Source: Saussurea involucrata (lineage: Eukaryota > Streptophyta > Magnoliopsida > Asterales > Asteraceae). From it: DNA of 64,000 nucleotides. Below, piece after piece: positions 19,882 to 30,927 of this stretch. The notes beneath the pieces are model-generated. The model was not told the origin of the DNA. It did no database searches and was given only the letters and a program-made list of their open reading frames with translations. The translations under genes were made by a program, and so were the position numbers. The stretch's first letter is position 1, and every line of letters begins with the position of its first letter. The stretch is from assembly GCA_033807775.1 (NCBI GenBank), contig CM066314.1:36873501-36937500 (forward strand). The letters are read 5' to 3'.

Positions 19882-20228
19882 TGTTAAATATCCTCCCCTT
19901 CAATTCACCTACACTAGGAAAAAGGCTCCAAGGAAACAAGATCACGTGGGGTCCATGAGGGACAGGACCACAGGGGACAATGGGTAATATCATGATTGGA
20001 GCTGTCTGAGAGAATTGTTGGGAGAGGGGTATTGGAGTAATTTCCTAAAAGGGTTGTATGGGGTATTGGCGTACGTATCTAGAATTTTCACTGAGTCTTG
20101 TAATGGGAGAGACTAGCCTCTCAAATAGCTAGCAGGTCCTTATTTTATTTGTTCTCCTTTAATCATTCAGCAAGTTTTTCCCAGATTTGAGTCTATATAT
20201 TTTGATTCATCAGACTAAGTTCATAACA
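19882..20228 (+). repeat. 3' LTR of the chromovirus, copy 2 (347 bp)
   Basis: Same termini as 10892-11265. A deletion of about 27 bp near 20046 removes the TATA box present at 11081-11088, so this LTR probably cannot start transcription normally. Confidence 0.85.
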
Positions 20229-21534
20229 CATGGCAGCAGTTGGAACATAAATTATGGACCGTAATAATAATTAGACATACGGGTTGGGTTCCGATGAGAA
20301 GGGAAGCTATGGTGAGAAGCGTAACAAAGGATCTGGACCCTTTGATCAATCCTAATTGAAGATCAACGCTAATGAGATGCACCGGATCAATTTCCTTCTA
20401 AAGCGCAGTTCATGGGTTAGGGTGAGATTAAAAGTGATCAACAGTCCAGATCCCTCTTAGTTCTTACGCTTCTCACCTTCACTCTGTTTCTTCCAGAGGC
20501 GGATTTTAGAACTTTTTTTCACTTGTGGCACAAAATAATTACCGTAATAAAAATTAATTATAAAAAGTATGATTTTCATCAAAAATGATAAACAAGTTAC
20601 CTCTTACAATTGTTGAACCAACAAAACAACCAATTGAAAACCAACAAAAATCCACACAACAATGAAACATACATATCGTCCAGTGTCAATGGTAAAAAAA
20701 CTAAACAAGCTTCAAACTATCCACATAGCAGCTGTGCATGATATGCAAAACGATATTCCAAATGGCAAGCAAACAATGTTCCAAATCTAAAGAGTAACAG
20801 AGCAATTAAAAAAACAGCAATTGAATAACTAAACAAGCAAATAAGAAATTCCAATTCAGGCTCAAACAGTTCAACACAAGTTCATGATTCATGAATCAAA
20901 CAAATGAAAAACAACAAAAATATAAAGTATAGTTGGAATTTAAATTCTGGTACCTTGAGTTGAATCAGATCAAATCAAGAGAGTAGAGGTTGTGTCGCAC
21001 TTAAATCAGAAATCGAGCTATTAGGGTTTAAGATCGAGCCTATGTAGCACTTCGAGTTCATCCGTTTGTGAAGTCGAGAGAGTCCGAGAGAATCAGACGA
21101 CTGACGATGCGTGTTTCATGAAATCGGTGGAAGTGTGGATCATGGATGCGGGTTTGGCATGTCGGCTCAAAATTTAGACCCGTGTGTAAAGTGTTTGGAC
21201 CTAGAGAGTTAGGGCATGTTAGGAAATGACTTAATGGGCTTAATAGCCCATATCTCAGCTATAAAAATGTGTTTTGTCTATAGCTTATTGATTCATATCA
21301 TAAGTTACTCTCACAACAAACAAAGAGCAAAATATCTCAATCTATATAGACAGATTAATACATACAGTTAACTTTATCTATACAGAATTTAATGAAAACC
21401 CAACCAAACAGCCTCTTAGAAATAAAAAAACCCAAATTTGAACATGGCCAATGTCCGGCACAAAAACCCAAGCCTAGTGAGTCTGAAGTTTGGCCTATGT
21501 CAAAGTTTTTTCATAACAGACCGAGTTCATAACA
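20229..21534 (+). repeat. Repeat Y, forward copy 3
   Basis: Follows the LTR with the same CAGCAGTTGGAAC junction as at 11270. The left edge of the Harbinger-like insert is lost at about 21110. Leads into the PBS at 21538-21549. Confidence 0.85.
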
Positions 21535-21566
21535 GAGTGGTATCAGAGCACTTGGTCCAGCTTTTA

Positions 21567-21786
21567 ATGGTGCCCCCAAAAACAGATCAGGTAACGCAGA
21601 GGGTGGAATATGTGGAAGAAGAGTTATCTGCAGTTAAAACCTCAGTGACGGGCTTACAACAATCCCTTACTGATCAACTAACCGTGATAACTAAAAAATT
21701 GGCAGAGATAACAGCAGAAAATCAACAGATGCATTCGACAATTCGTGACGAAGTAAGAGCAACTTTACTTGAACCTACCAATTCTT
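21567..21786 (+). pseudogene. gag: Gypsy gag stub, copy 3
   Basis: Same first ~73 residues as the other stubs, cut at CCAATTCTT (21786) and joined to a reversed copia fragment. Confidence 0.8.
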
Positions 21787-22462
21787 TCCTTGGTTTTGAC
21801 TGACTCCTCTTTCTAGACTTTGATCTGCCTCAGCCATTACCCCTTTCTGATTTTCTTCCTCTCCCTTCAGTGCTTAGCAAAGCACTAGATGATTCTCCAG
21901 AACTCCGTCTCCTTATGTCCTCTCCTAGGATGAAGTCACGTATGCTATCAAAGGTGAGTTTAGAGGTTCCAACTGAACCACTAATGGCAGTGACAGTTCC
22001 TGACCAACTTTCCGGTAACGAGGATAACAAGAGTAAAGCTTGGACTTCATCTTCAAACTTAATATCAACGAATAACAAACGGGATATAATGGTATTGAAA
22101 TCATTAATGTGTGAGGTAACAGACATACCTTCTCTCATTCTGGTGTTTACTAACTGTCTTATCAGAAATACCTTGTTAGAAGTAGAAGGTTTCTCATACA
22201 TGTTTGACAAAGCTTTCATCAATCCACATGTGGTAGTCTCCTTCACAATGTTAAAGGCCACATTCTTGGCCAGTGTAAATCTGATAACAGCTATGGCTTT
22301 TCTGTCTAGAGCAGCCCATGCGTCTTCCATCTTCTCGGGTTTTGTTCCTGTCAAGGCTTGATCCAAGTCCTTCTGACACAGCAAATCCTCAATTTGCATC
22401 TTCCACCATCCAAAATCTTATCCATCAAATTTCTCGATTTTGGTTTTTCCGTCCTCAGCCAT
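21787..22462 (-). pseudogene. gag: Copia gag fragment
   Basis: Copia-type gag (UBN2 family): starts MAEDGKTKIEKFDG at 22462, then a TAA stop at codon 15, then an open stretch 22399-21830 with DAWAALDRKAIAVIRFTLA and HINDFNTIISRLL motifs. A second stop (TGA) follows GRKSERGNG, and homology ends in the basic region before the expected CCHC knuckle. Not functional. Confidence 0.85.
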
Positions 22463-22471
22463 TATCCCAAA

Positions 22472-22640
22472 CTTTTGAGCGGCGGCGGCAGACAGCGATG
22501 ACGGCGGCTGGCGGCGGCTGACGGCGACGGCGGTTGACAGCGGCAGCGACTGGCAGCGGCGGCGGACAGCGGCGACTGATGGCGGCGGCGGACAGCGACG
22601 GCGATAGAAAGTAGTGGCGGCGGCTAGCAGCGGCGGCAGA
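22472..22640. repeat. GGC-rich low-complexity leader of the copia fragment
   Basis: Imperfect GGCGGC/GACAGC repeats on the plus strand, strongly unlike the AT-rich surroundings. It sits between PBS and gag, so it is the 5' leader of that element. Short ORFs here are compositional artefacts. Confidence 0.75.
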
Positions 22641-22690
22641 TTTCAGCAATTGAGTGTAACAGATCAAGAGCCTAATGCTCTAATACTAGT

Positions 22691-22912
22691 TGTTAGGTCA
22701 AACGTCACACACAATCACGCACAAAACCAAAAGCGAGAAAAGAACACGAGAGTTTACGTGGTTCACACGATCAGGGTGATCGTGCTAGTCCACGGGGGCA
22801 ACTAGGTTTTTCTTTCTTTAGATGGTGCAATGTTTACAAGTACAATGGTATCTATATATAAACAAACATAATTAGGGTAGGTAAAGAGTAGGTAGAAGCC
22901 TACATCCCAACA
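22691..22912 (-). repeat. LTR of the truncated copia element (222 bp)
   Basis: On the minus strand it starts TGTTGGGATG and ends GACCTAACA, with a TATATATA-type box near 22855. No partner LTR in the window. Confidence 0.7.
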
Positions 22913-23456
22913 GGGGGTTGAAATAGATGATAACCAACTCATAACACAATTTCGTCCTCAAATCAAAACACAATTGCATAGAATTCTAGGAGAAATGAAT
23001 TTTGATTAAACATAACACTTAAAAACTATGTAGAAGCTTCTGAAACCAAATCAAAATCAAAATCAACTTTATCAAATAAGCATATGATCTAAGCATGAGT
23101 TTATCACAAATTAGTCTTTCTAACATGAAGGATCTATGAAAATTCAAAAAAAATAGGATTAAGAAATTAGGAATTTACCAATTTATGATGTTTAGGTTCC
23201 AAACTTCCAGTCTCCTTAACGATGCTTAATGGCTTAATGTTTTGATCCTTTACAAGGACGAGACCAAGAAGGGCAGAAAAGAGGGAAAGCCGAGGGATAG
23301 GGCGAGAGAGCAGATTGAATCGACTATTTTTTTACGCCCAATTGAAGCTACCCATCCATGTATAACAAATAAATATCTGATATGGTGAATGCCCCATGGC
23401 CTCTTGCTTCATAAAATACCGGAATCGTAACCGATTATACGGTTCTTTAGATTTGG
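22913..23456. other. Unassigned AT-rich DNA
   Basis: I see no gene, repeat end or recognisable element here. Confidence 0.5.
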
Positions 23457-24341
23457 GGTACGTTTGGTATGCAGACAGAATAGAACAGAACAAGTGTTCA
23501 GCGTTTGGTAAGACATGACTGGACTGGACAGGACAGAACATGACCGGTTAAAATGACCAATTTACCATTAAAGTGTTTTTTTAGTGTTTTTTTTCTAAAT
23601 TAAAGTGCTATGATCCATCTAAAAAGATAGCATTTAGGTATATGCTTCTTAAGATTTTCAAGACAATTTCTATGTAAAATCAATAAAATAATCAAAATTC
23701 CATGTTATTGCTTCTTATGATTCAAGACAATTTCTATGTCAAAATCAATAAAATAATCAAAATTCCATTTGGTACTCCACCCTTGTCAAATAACAAGGAC
23801 CAAAACAGTAGCTATTTCATATGCCATTTGCCATTTTCACACACTAAAACACAAGAAAATCGAGAACCACTCTAAAAAACACAGAAAGGGTGGTCTACAT
23901 ATCTTAATGTGAGAACTCATAGAAAATCGAGAACCACATGTAAGATGAAAAAATCACTTAAATCACTGTACCAAATCACAGAAATCGCAAGTAAAAATTA
24001 ACAGTAATAATGTTATAAATTGAAGAAATAGCAGTGATAATGTGAGAAATCGCATGTAAGAAATCACTGTGGAAGAAATCAAGAACCTGTGTGGGGAAGA
24101 AATCGTGTGGGGAAGAAATCGCCAGGTCACCAACAATATTGAGAACTCGTGAACCAGTGGATGAAATCGCAAAATCAGTGTACCAAATCGATTAGAGAAG
24201 TGGATAAATCGAGAACTTGTGTAAGCAGAAGAATACGATCGATAACTTTACCATTGGTTTACCTGGAGCAAGTAGAAGAAAACGATCGATGGTTTAGGCG
24301 TGGACTAGGTTTTGTTTTTTTCTTTTGGAAGGGTATGTTGG

Positions 24342-25660
24342 TAGGAATGGCAACGGGCCGGTTTCGGGCCGGTTTTTAGGGCCCCCGTCCCCGTAACCGT
24401 ATCGATCCCCATCGGGGATGTTATCGGGGATCCCCGTCGGGTCCCCACGGTTTCCCCGATCCCCGTTGGGGAACCCGTTAAGGGTACAATTCACCGTTAC
24501 CCGTCGGTTTTCCCCGAACCCGAACCGAAATGAAAACAAAAGAGTAATCTTACAGTGGACATCAGGACAGGATCAATCTCAACCAAATTAACAAGTCGAT
24601 TGTTAGTAAGAACCAAAAAGTGCAGTTTCGGCAAGAACTCTGTACATTCAAACATTACAAGTTGTTATAGAAAAATCACAAAAAAGGGGGAAAAACTCCC
24701 AAACTCAAAATTCAAAAGAGAAGAAACAGCAAGCATTGGTGTACCTCCAATGTTAGGGTTAATACGAGTAATCCCGTTGTTGTTAAACAACAACGTTCCA
24801 AGTCGATTTAAATTAGGGAAGTTTTGGAGTTTCACAATCTAACAAAAACCATCAACCGCATCAGAAAACAACGAAAACTATCAATGAATTAACCCTAAAC
24901 AACACAATCGTCGCATATTCATCTGCTTTTCTTAGCTTCTTAAAATTAACAAAACCTAGAAATCCGAAAAACGCAAAATACACTTAAATACTAACCTCAG
25001 TAGCTCCCAAATTCTCTATAACAGCAATCTTATTCCCTGTAAACGAAAGAAAACAACAAAAAAACAGATACAAATATGAACAGAAAGTTGATACGAATCA
25101 TAAACTAGGTTTAATTTCAAAATGAAGAGATTACGAAAGAGTAGAGAGTAACCTCGAAGATCCAATTCACGTTCGCGAAGAGCATTGAAGAAATGAGGGC
25201 TTTTCCATATCAAATCCGCCGTAACTCAGGAGCCTGTAAGACGTTAGGCGGTGCCGCGGTGGTGAGTGGATACGACGGCGATGGCGACTCAGGTCGGTAA
25301 CCGGAGAGAGATGAAAGTGACGACGAGCGGCTGTCGGGTGACTCTGGACCGCTGGAGAGCAGGGACGAAAGAGTGATTGTGAGAGTGAGAGTGTAGGGTT
25401 TTTTGTGGGTACTTTGGCCTTTGGGCTTACATAATATAAGATAGGATTAGGCATTTAGGCCCAAACAACAAATATATTATATATATACATAATATCGGGC
25501 CGGGCCGGGCCGGTGAGAATGGTCCCCGTCCCCGCCCCAGCCCCCGTTAAAATCCCCGAAACTATCCCCGCCCCGTCCCCGTTAAGACGTCCCCGAACCC
25601 GATCCGAAAATTTCGGGTTTCGGTTTTCACCGTCGGTTTCGGTTTTTTTTGCCATCCCTA
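24342..25660. mobile_element. Non-autonomous hAT element carrying host exons (Pack-type)
   Basis: 1319 bp flanked by a perfect 8-bp target duplication TATGTTGG (24334-24341 and 25661-25668). Termini TAGGAATGGCAACGGG and the complement of TAGGGATGGCAAAAAAAACC. Both subterminal regions are rich in GGGCCGG/CCCCGTCCCC, usual for plant hAT MITEs. The middle holds U2A' gene exons. Confidence 0.85.
24554..25223 (-). pseudogene. Captured fragment of U2 snRNP protein A' gene
   Basis: Four exons on the minus strand with intact GT-AG borders: about 25223-25153 (VTADLIWKSPHFFNALRERE), 25036-24996 (NKIAVIENLGATE), 24838-24745 (IVKLQNFPNLNRLGTLL and on) and 24639-24554 (EFLPKLHFLVLTNNRLVNL). These are the N-terminal leucine-rich repeats of U2A', the spliceosomal partner of U2B''. 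The start codon is lost (a TGA lies just upstream) and the exon normally reading DQFDTIDLSDNE is missing, as is everything after the fourth exon. Introns are kept, so capture was from genomic DNA. Not a functional gene; it could give antisense or small RNA against the parent gene. Confidence 0.85.
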
Positions 25661-26825
25661 TATGTTGGGAAATATAGGGGCTGTTCTCTCTTGTGGAGAG
25701 TTCTCAAGGCTGCGTTTGGTATGCAGACAGCATGGGATGAGACAAAAATAAATAGTCTCATGTTTGTTAAGCCCTGGAACAAAAATGAGATGGGATAACA
25801 TAGGACAAAAATAAATAAATAGTCCCATGTTTGGTAAGTCATGGAACAAAAATAAGATGGGATAACATTGGACAAAAATGGTTTCAACTTCCACGTGGGA
25901 CAAAAGTTAAAAAAATTTGTTCCACCAAAAAAGATGGAACAACATGGGACTATTTTCAAAATTACAATTATACCCTTAAAATTCATTAGACTAAACCTAA
26001 AACCAAAAACACAAATCTTTCAAGCTCTATCGCCTTGTCCTCTCTCCATCAATGGCTCCAACTTCTTCCAATAAACTTCAAGGTATGAACTCTTATACCA
26101 AATTGATCTCGTCTTCTAAACAAATCAAGTTCTTTAACCCAGAAATCGGGTTTATCTTCTCCATAAATCGATTTATTAGAGTTCGTCCTCAAATCAAATT
26201 CATCTTCTAATTTCAGAAATCGACGTCTTAATCTTAATCTCCGTAAATCAATTATTATCGATTCTTATGGAGTTTATATCTATTCAAGTTACCGATTTCG
26301 ATTTCTGATTTGGGTTCATCGATTTCTAGAGGAAGAAGAACCTATAACGAGGAAGAACCTAGAAGAAGAAGAAGAACCTGACGCGAAGAAGAACCTATAA
26401 AAAAGAACTTGAAATTTTTGAACTAGAACGAAGATGAACAAGAATTTGCCATCTGGATTTGGAGCAGGAACAAAGATGAAACAGAAGTCTAGAAGGAAGA
26501 CTTGAAAACATGGGTTTTGATGTGGCCATATCACCATATGGGTTATATAATTTGATTTATTGTTTTGTGGATATTAAAATTATCAATATCAAAATCATTT
26601 AAATATATAAGTAATCCAAGTTATTGATAATTATTTTGAAAGAAAAAAACATTAAAACTTAAGTTAGGGTAATCTGGTCATTTTAACCGTTTTGTTCCGT
26701 CCTGTCCAGTTTACCAAACGTAAAATAGTCAATTAGTCCAATCTTGTTCTAGTCGTACCAAACGTAGAACAGACAATTAGTCTCGTCATGTCCAGTCCCG
26801 TCCTGTCTTCATACCAAACGCTACC

Positions 26826-28154
26826 TAAAGAACCTCATCCTCTTTGGATTCTTATTTAAGAATCTTGATTCTTATCATTAAGTTTGTGTAAATGTCAATG
26901 TCATCGTTCTTATTAGCACTTAAATTTAATATTTAATATTTATTTGTAAATATAATATAACTATTGATGTAGACAAATACATGGGACCCACAAAAATGAG
27001 GTTCTTATAAGAATTTTTATGTTGCTTATAAAAACTATCATTGTGGAGAGTTCTTATAACTACCATTGTGGACTTTTATATGAATTTTTAAATTAATGAG
27101 ATGGAAATGAGATGACACCAAAAAACACAAAAAAGAGGTTCTTATAAGAACCTCCATTGGAGATGCTCTTAAGTCTAGCGTGTCCCGTATGTGGTAATGC
27201 CAAATATGGGACAAACTTGTTATGTTCTGTCATGTTCCACTCTGTCAAGTGTATCGAATGCATTTTTTGGGAAACAGTTCGGGAATACCGGGTACTTGCT
27301 GTCTATTTTTTATATTTTTATCATCCATATAATAAAAAAATTAAATATGACTATATTACAAAGCCTCAACATAAAGAAATAAATACCACAGACTTAAAAA
27401 CTAATACGATAAAAACTAAAATATAGATACTACAAACTATGCTTCCAAAACAAATAAATATTACAAACGGTGCTTCCAAAACAAATAAATAATACAAACG
27501 GTACTTTCAAAACACTTCACGCCATTTGATGTAATAAATACTACAGACTGTGCTTCCCTAAAAGGTAGTTAATTATTTTTTTACAAAAAAAAATATTTTA
27601 TTAAAAAAATAGCGGGTATCCGTCGGTTTCGATTCTAGATACGTAGCGGGACCGAGCATCCAATCCAGGAACCGGTCCCGACAGGTACCGAGCGGTTAAC
27701 GGTTCCAAAAAAAGGAGAACTAGAACAGGTCCGTATAGGCTCCGTATTTTAGGAAACGGAAACATAACCAAATAACCAATCACATCAGTTCCGGTTACAG
27801 ACTCGGCAGTTCCGGTTCCAAAGGCGGGAACCCGCTTCTGATGCTGACCCATAATATCAAGAACGCAAAATCGTGATTTTCTGATTCTCTACTCGTTACT
27901 TTTTCTTTAGTAAAAAAATTCTATTTGATTTTCCGTGTACGAGAATGATAGTAAATTTTTTATTTATTTAAGGTGTTTAGCTTTATATTACATTTTAATA
28001 TTTATTTAAATCTTAGACGTCGTATATAGTGATCATTTACCTTTATGTTTTATGTTAAAAAAAAGAAAAAATATGTCTTACAAATAATGCGTTATAACAT
28101 ACCATAACACTAAAATATAAGTCAAGCCTTACACTGTGTTCTCGAAACTATTTT
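26826..28154. other. Unassigned region with MITE-like remnants
   Basis: About 26985-27175 has inverted GAGGTTCTTATAAGAA blocks typical of small MITEs. 27601-27850 is GC-rich with repeated GGTTCCGG/CCGGTT, like the subterminal part of hAT elements, but I find no paired ends. No gene is supported. Confidence 0.4.
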
Positions 28155-28462
28155 AGGAAGGAAAGGAAAGAGCTCGTGTTCTTGAAATTTATTAGTAGAG
28201 AAAGGAAAGGAAAGGAAAGAAAACGAAAGAAAATCATGATAACTTTCCTTCTAAAACTTTCCTCCCGGGAGGAAAGGGAAGGAAATGAAAAAAAGAAGAA
28301 ATTAAAAATATTTTGAAAAATACTACTTATAAAATTACCAAACTACCCCATATTTCATTATAAAAAATATATTTTAAGGGTATGTTAGTAAAAATGATGT
28401 ATTTTCTTTCCTTTCCATTATGTTCAAGAACACGAGAAAATATTTTTTTTTCTTTCCTTTCC
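28155..28462. mobile_element. MITE-like inverted repeat
   Basis: CTCGTGTTCTTGAA (28173-28186) is repeated inverted at 28423-28436, and GGAAAGGAAAG purine tracts on the left match CTTTCCTTTCC tracts on the right. The centre contains TCCTCCCGGGAGGA. Whole unit can fold on itself. No coding capacity. Confidence 0.5.
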
Positions 28463-28650
28463 TTCATTTTTCTTCCCATTCGATAACACAAATAAAAATT
28501 TTATTTCCATTTCCTTTCTTCTCTATCTCTCCTTTTCATCCATTTTTTTTTTCATTTCTCTCCGGATTAGAGAACGCAACGCTAGAATTTAGAATTAAGT
28601 CGTAGGATGAAGCGAAACCATAGATTAAATGTTATATAGTTTAAAGAAAA

Positions 28651-29055
28651 TTAGTAGGTTACTCGCGCAATGCATCGCGATATATTATGATTTTAATGTT
28701 TTGTTTGACTTTTTATCATTGTTGATTTTATAAAACGGTTTTGTGTGGTTTGAGGAAATTATAATATTTTCTTTATAAATTTGTACAAAAATGACACTTT
28801 TTGAGGGGTTCATGGTTTGAGGATTTGAAAGAGGTTAAGAGATAAGGATTAATTAGATAACTAATGAGAATTAAATAAATGATGTTTTTTAAAGGGTTTA
28901 CCATTTGAGAATTTGTAGAGATTTAAAGATAAGGACTAAAAAGAATGAGTTAGAGATAATGACTAATTAAGTAATTAACATTAATAGTGGTACATAAAAC
29001 TTCGTTAGTTATTTTTAAGAGATTTTAAATAATTAGCATTAAAAAGCAGTACAGA
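28651..29055 (-). mobile_element. Mini-Helitron (405 bp)
   Basis: Read on the minus strand it begins TCTGTACTGC after an A, and ends with a hairpin TCGCGATGCATTGCGCGA about 9 bp before CTAA followed by T. These are Helitron rules (5' TC, hairpin, CTRR, insertion between A and T). The start resembles that of the larger Helitron at 49.7-54.3 kb. No ORF; non-autonomous. Confidence 0.55.
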
Positions 29056-29438
29056 TGACTTTATGAATTATGTTGGTGCAAGTGATTAAAATTATTAATC
29101 CCACTATTTTGATGACTAACAAATAAATAGACACTTTATTTGTTTCTAACAATTTTATCCAAGTATAAAGCTCATGAAGAAATGGAATGCATAATCTCAG
29201 TCCAGTTCAGAGAAATGGAAAAACGAACGAAGATTTTATCTGAAGAACTCAAGATTGAAGATGCGCCATTTTTATTAATATTTCATAATGGTATAATCAC
29301 TCAAAATAATATACCACTTGGATATTTTAAAAACATAACACAACACTGTTTTTGAAATAATTAATCCGTTACTTTAATATTATATATTATATAAACTGAA
29401 AAAGTCTTCAAGCATGCCAAATGATTCTGAAAATCTAA

Positions 29439-29569
29439 CCTCGGGCTCCCGAGGTAGCCTTAGGCGGGAACCCGCCAGCAAAATATTCTTCTGGAAAGTC
29501 AAAAGATTCGCACGCCTGCCAGGGTTTAAAAAAGTGAGCTCGGAAGCCCGAGCAAGACATGGCGGGAGC
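29439..29569 (+). promoter_or_regulatory. Paired palindromes in the solo LTR U3
   Basis: CCTCGGGCTCCCGAGG (29439-29454), GGCGGGAACCCGCC (29463-29476), GCTCGGAAGCCCGAGC (29538-29553) and a fourth, GGCGGGAGC.. starting at 29561 and completed at 30321 after the hAT insert. Centre spacing is 23 bp, then about 21 bp, with about 76 bp between pairs. This is the same paired layout as at 1093-1343 with different sequences. Confidence 0.7.
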
Positions 29570-30312
29570 TAGAGGTGGCCAAAAATCGGGTTCGGGCCGG
29601 GTCGGAACAAGAACCGGGTTCAAACAGTAAAAGGGAAAACCGGGTCAACCAAAAACCGGGCCGGGTCGGGCCGGGTCAAACCCTAAAACCCCTGGCCCGT
29701 ATAGGGTTAAAAAAAACCGTTTTTATAAAACCCGGCCGGGCCGGGCCAAGAACCGGTTCGGGATCGGGCCGGGGTATTTTTCTTGTTTTTAAAAAAAATA
29801 ATTTCTTTGTATAATAATTAATTACTAAACTTTAGAAAGTAAAAAATTGGATTGGATCACTAAAATACACTTTAAAAATACGTTTTATTTATATAGCGAG
29901 AGCCGAGAAATGAGAATTGTATGCGTTTTTTGCGATAAACAAATATAACGAGAGCCGAGAAATGAGAATTGTAAGCGTTTTTTGCGTTTTGTAAGCAATT
30001 GTAAGGTGGTGATCACTCCATAACACCCCTAGTATTTATATGGGGTTGGAGGGGATATTTTTGAGCCAAAAAATGGTCACAAAGGGGTTCCCAACGGCTA
30101 GAAACGGCTATAATTTTTTGAAAAAAATCGGGTCGGGCCGGGTCGGGCCACGAACCGGTCCCGGGTCGGGCCGGGTCGGGTCGAGAAAATTCCTAAATAC
30201 ACGAACCGGTCCCGGCTCTCGGGCTTGAAACCGGTTCTTGACCGGGTCGGGCCAGAACCGGTTCTTGGCCGGTTTCGGGTCGGATCGGGTCGGGTCAATT
30301 TGGCCACCACTA
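29570..30312. mobile_element. hAT MITE nested in the solo LTR (743 bp)
   Basis: Perfect 8-bp target duplication GCGGGAGC (29562-29569 and 30313-30320). Ends TAGAGGTGGCCAAAAATCGG and complement of TAGTGGTGGCCAAATTGACC. Subterminal GGGCCGGGTCGGG repeats on both sides, AT-rich middle with a repeated GAGAGCCGAGAAATGAGAA. No transposase. Confidence 0.85.
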
Positions 30313-30927
30313 GCGGGAGCCCGCGAAGGCTCAACTGTATTTTCTCAGTTCCTTTATAAAGAGATCAAATCCAAAGAGAAAGATACAGATTGTGGGTTAA
30401 GAAACTTGAGTTGATAGCAGATTGAAATCATTGATTTCTGAGAATTATAATCAGCAAAACAACTCAAGCTATTTACTCTCAAAACATCCAAGTGTTATTT
30501 ACAAGAGTTATTACCATTGAGAAATATACAATCTTGTAAGTATTTACATTGAGAGTGAGTGATCCATTTAATCTCTAGCAAAAGCAAGAGATATTCATAT
30601 TGTTGTATCAAGGTTTGTGTTCTACCATAAAGAACACTTATAGTGGATCGGTGTGTCGAGAAGTGTCTCGAAAAGTGGATTAGCCACCAGTTGGTGAACC
30701 ACTCTAAATCACGGTGTCGGTATCATTTTTCTCTACCCTTATCTCTTTATACATTGCTGTGAATCTATATTGTTGTTATAATTGAAAAAGAAGTTTTTGA
30801 AAGTAAAAAAATCCTAATACAACCTTTACCCCCCTAAGGTTGTCTAACAAATTATTTTTAAGAGTTTTTCAATAAATGTTTTATAATATATCATAGATTA
30901 TAACAAATATTCAAAAACTATACAACA

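Larger units (their letters stand above)
21787..22912 (-). mobile_element. Truncated Ty1/copia element (LTR, leader, partial gag)
   Basis: Read right to left: LTR 22912-22691, a PBS-like AGTATTAGAGC next to it, a GGC-rich leader, then gag cut off just before its zinc knuckle. Everything downstream (protease to 3' LTR) is missing; the truncation abuts the gypsy gag stub. Confidence 0.8.
23457..26825. mobile_element. Large TIR element of the GTTTGGTA family (Harbinger-like), with nested hAT
   Basis: The ends are inverted copies: left GGTACGTTTGGTATGCAGAC, right complement of GGTAGCGTTTGGTATGAAGAC, and both continue with GGTTAAAATGACCA about 110-150 bp inside. Total 3.37 kb including the 1319-bp hAT insert. 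A further lone end of the same type starts at about 25709, so a second related element is probably nested or partial. No transposase is visible and no clean target duplication was found, so the superfamily is provisional. Confidence 0.6.
29071..30849 (+). mobile_element. Solo LTR of a Sirevirus
   Basis: Starts TGTTGGTGCAAG and ends TTGTCTAACA, flanked by a perfect 5-bp target duplication AATTA (29066-29070 and 30850-30854). Its right half is clearly homologous to 1500-1991 (for example GTTTGTGTTCTACC and GTCGAGAAGTGTCTCG). Internal sequence and second LTR were lost by LTR-LTR recombination. It contains a nested 743-bp hAT element, so its own length is about 1.03 kb. TATA-like CTTTATAAAG is at about 30353. 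Confidence 0.9.

Noticed and set aside
22472..22667. Ala/Arg-rich coding frames on either strand
   Set aside because: They follow from GGC-rich low complexity in the leader of a truncated copia element.
24554..25223. Functional U2A' gene
   Set aside because: No start codon, one exon missing, truncated after the fourth exon, and enclosed by hAT ends with an 8-bp TSD.
27601..27852. Minus-strand frame of 83 codons
   Set aside because: GC-rich repeated sequence like hAT subterminal DNA, no recognisable domain, no paired ends to call an element.
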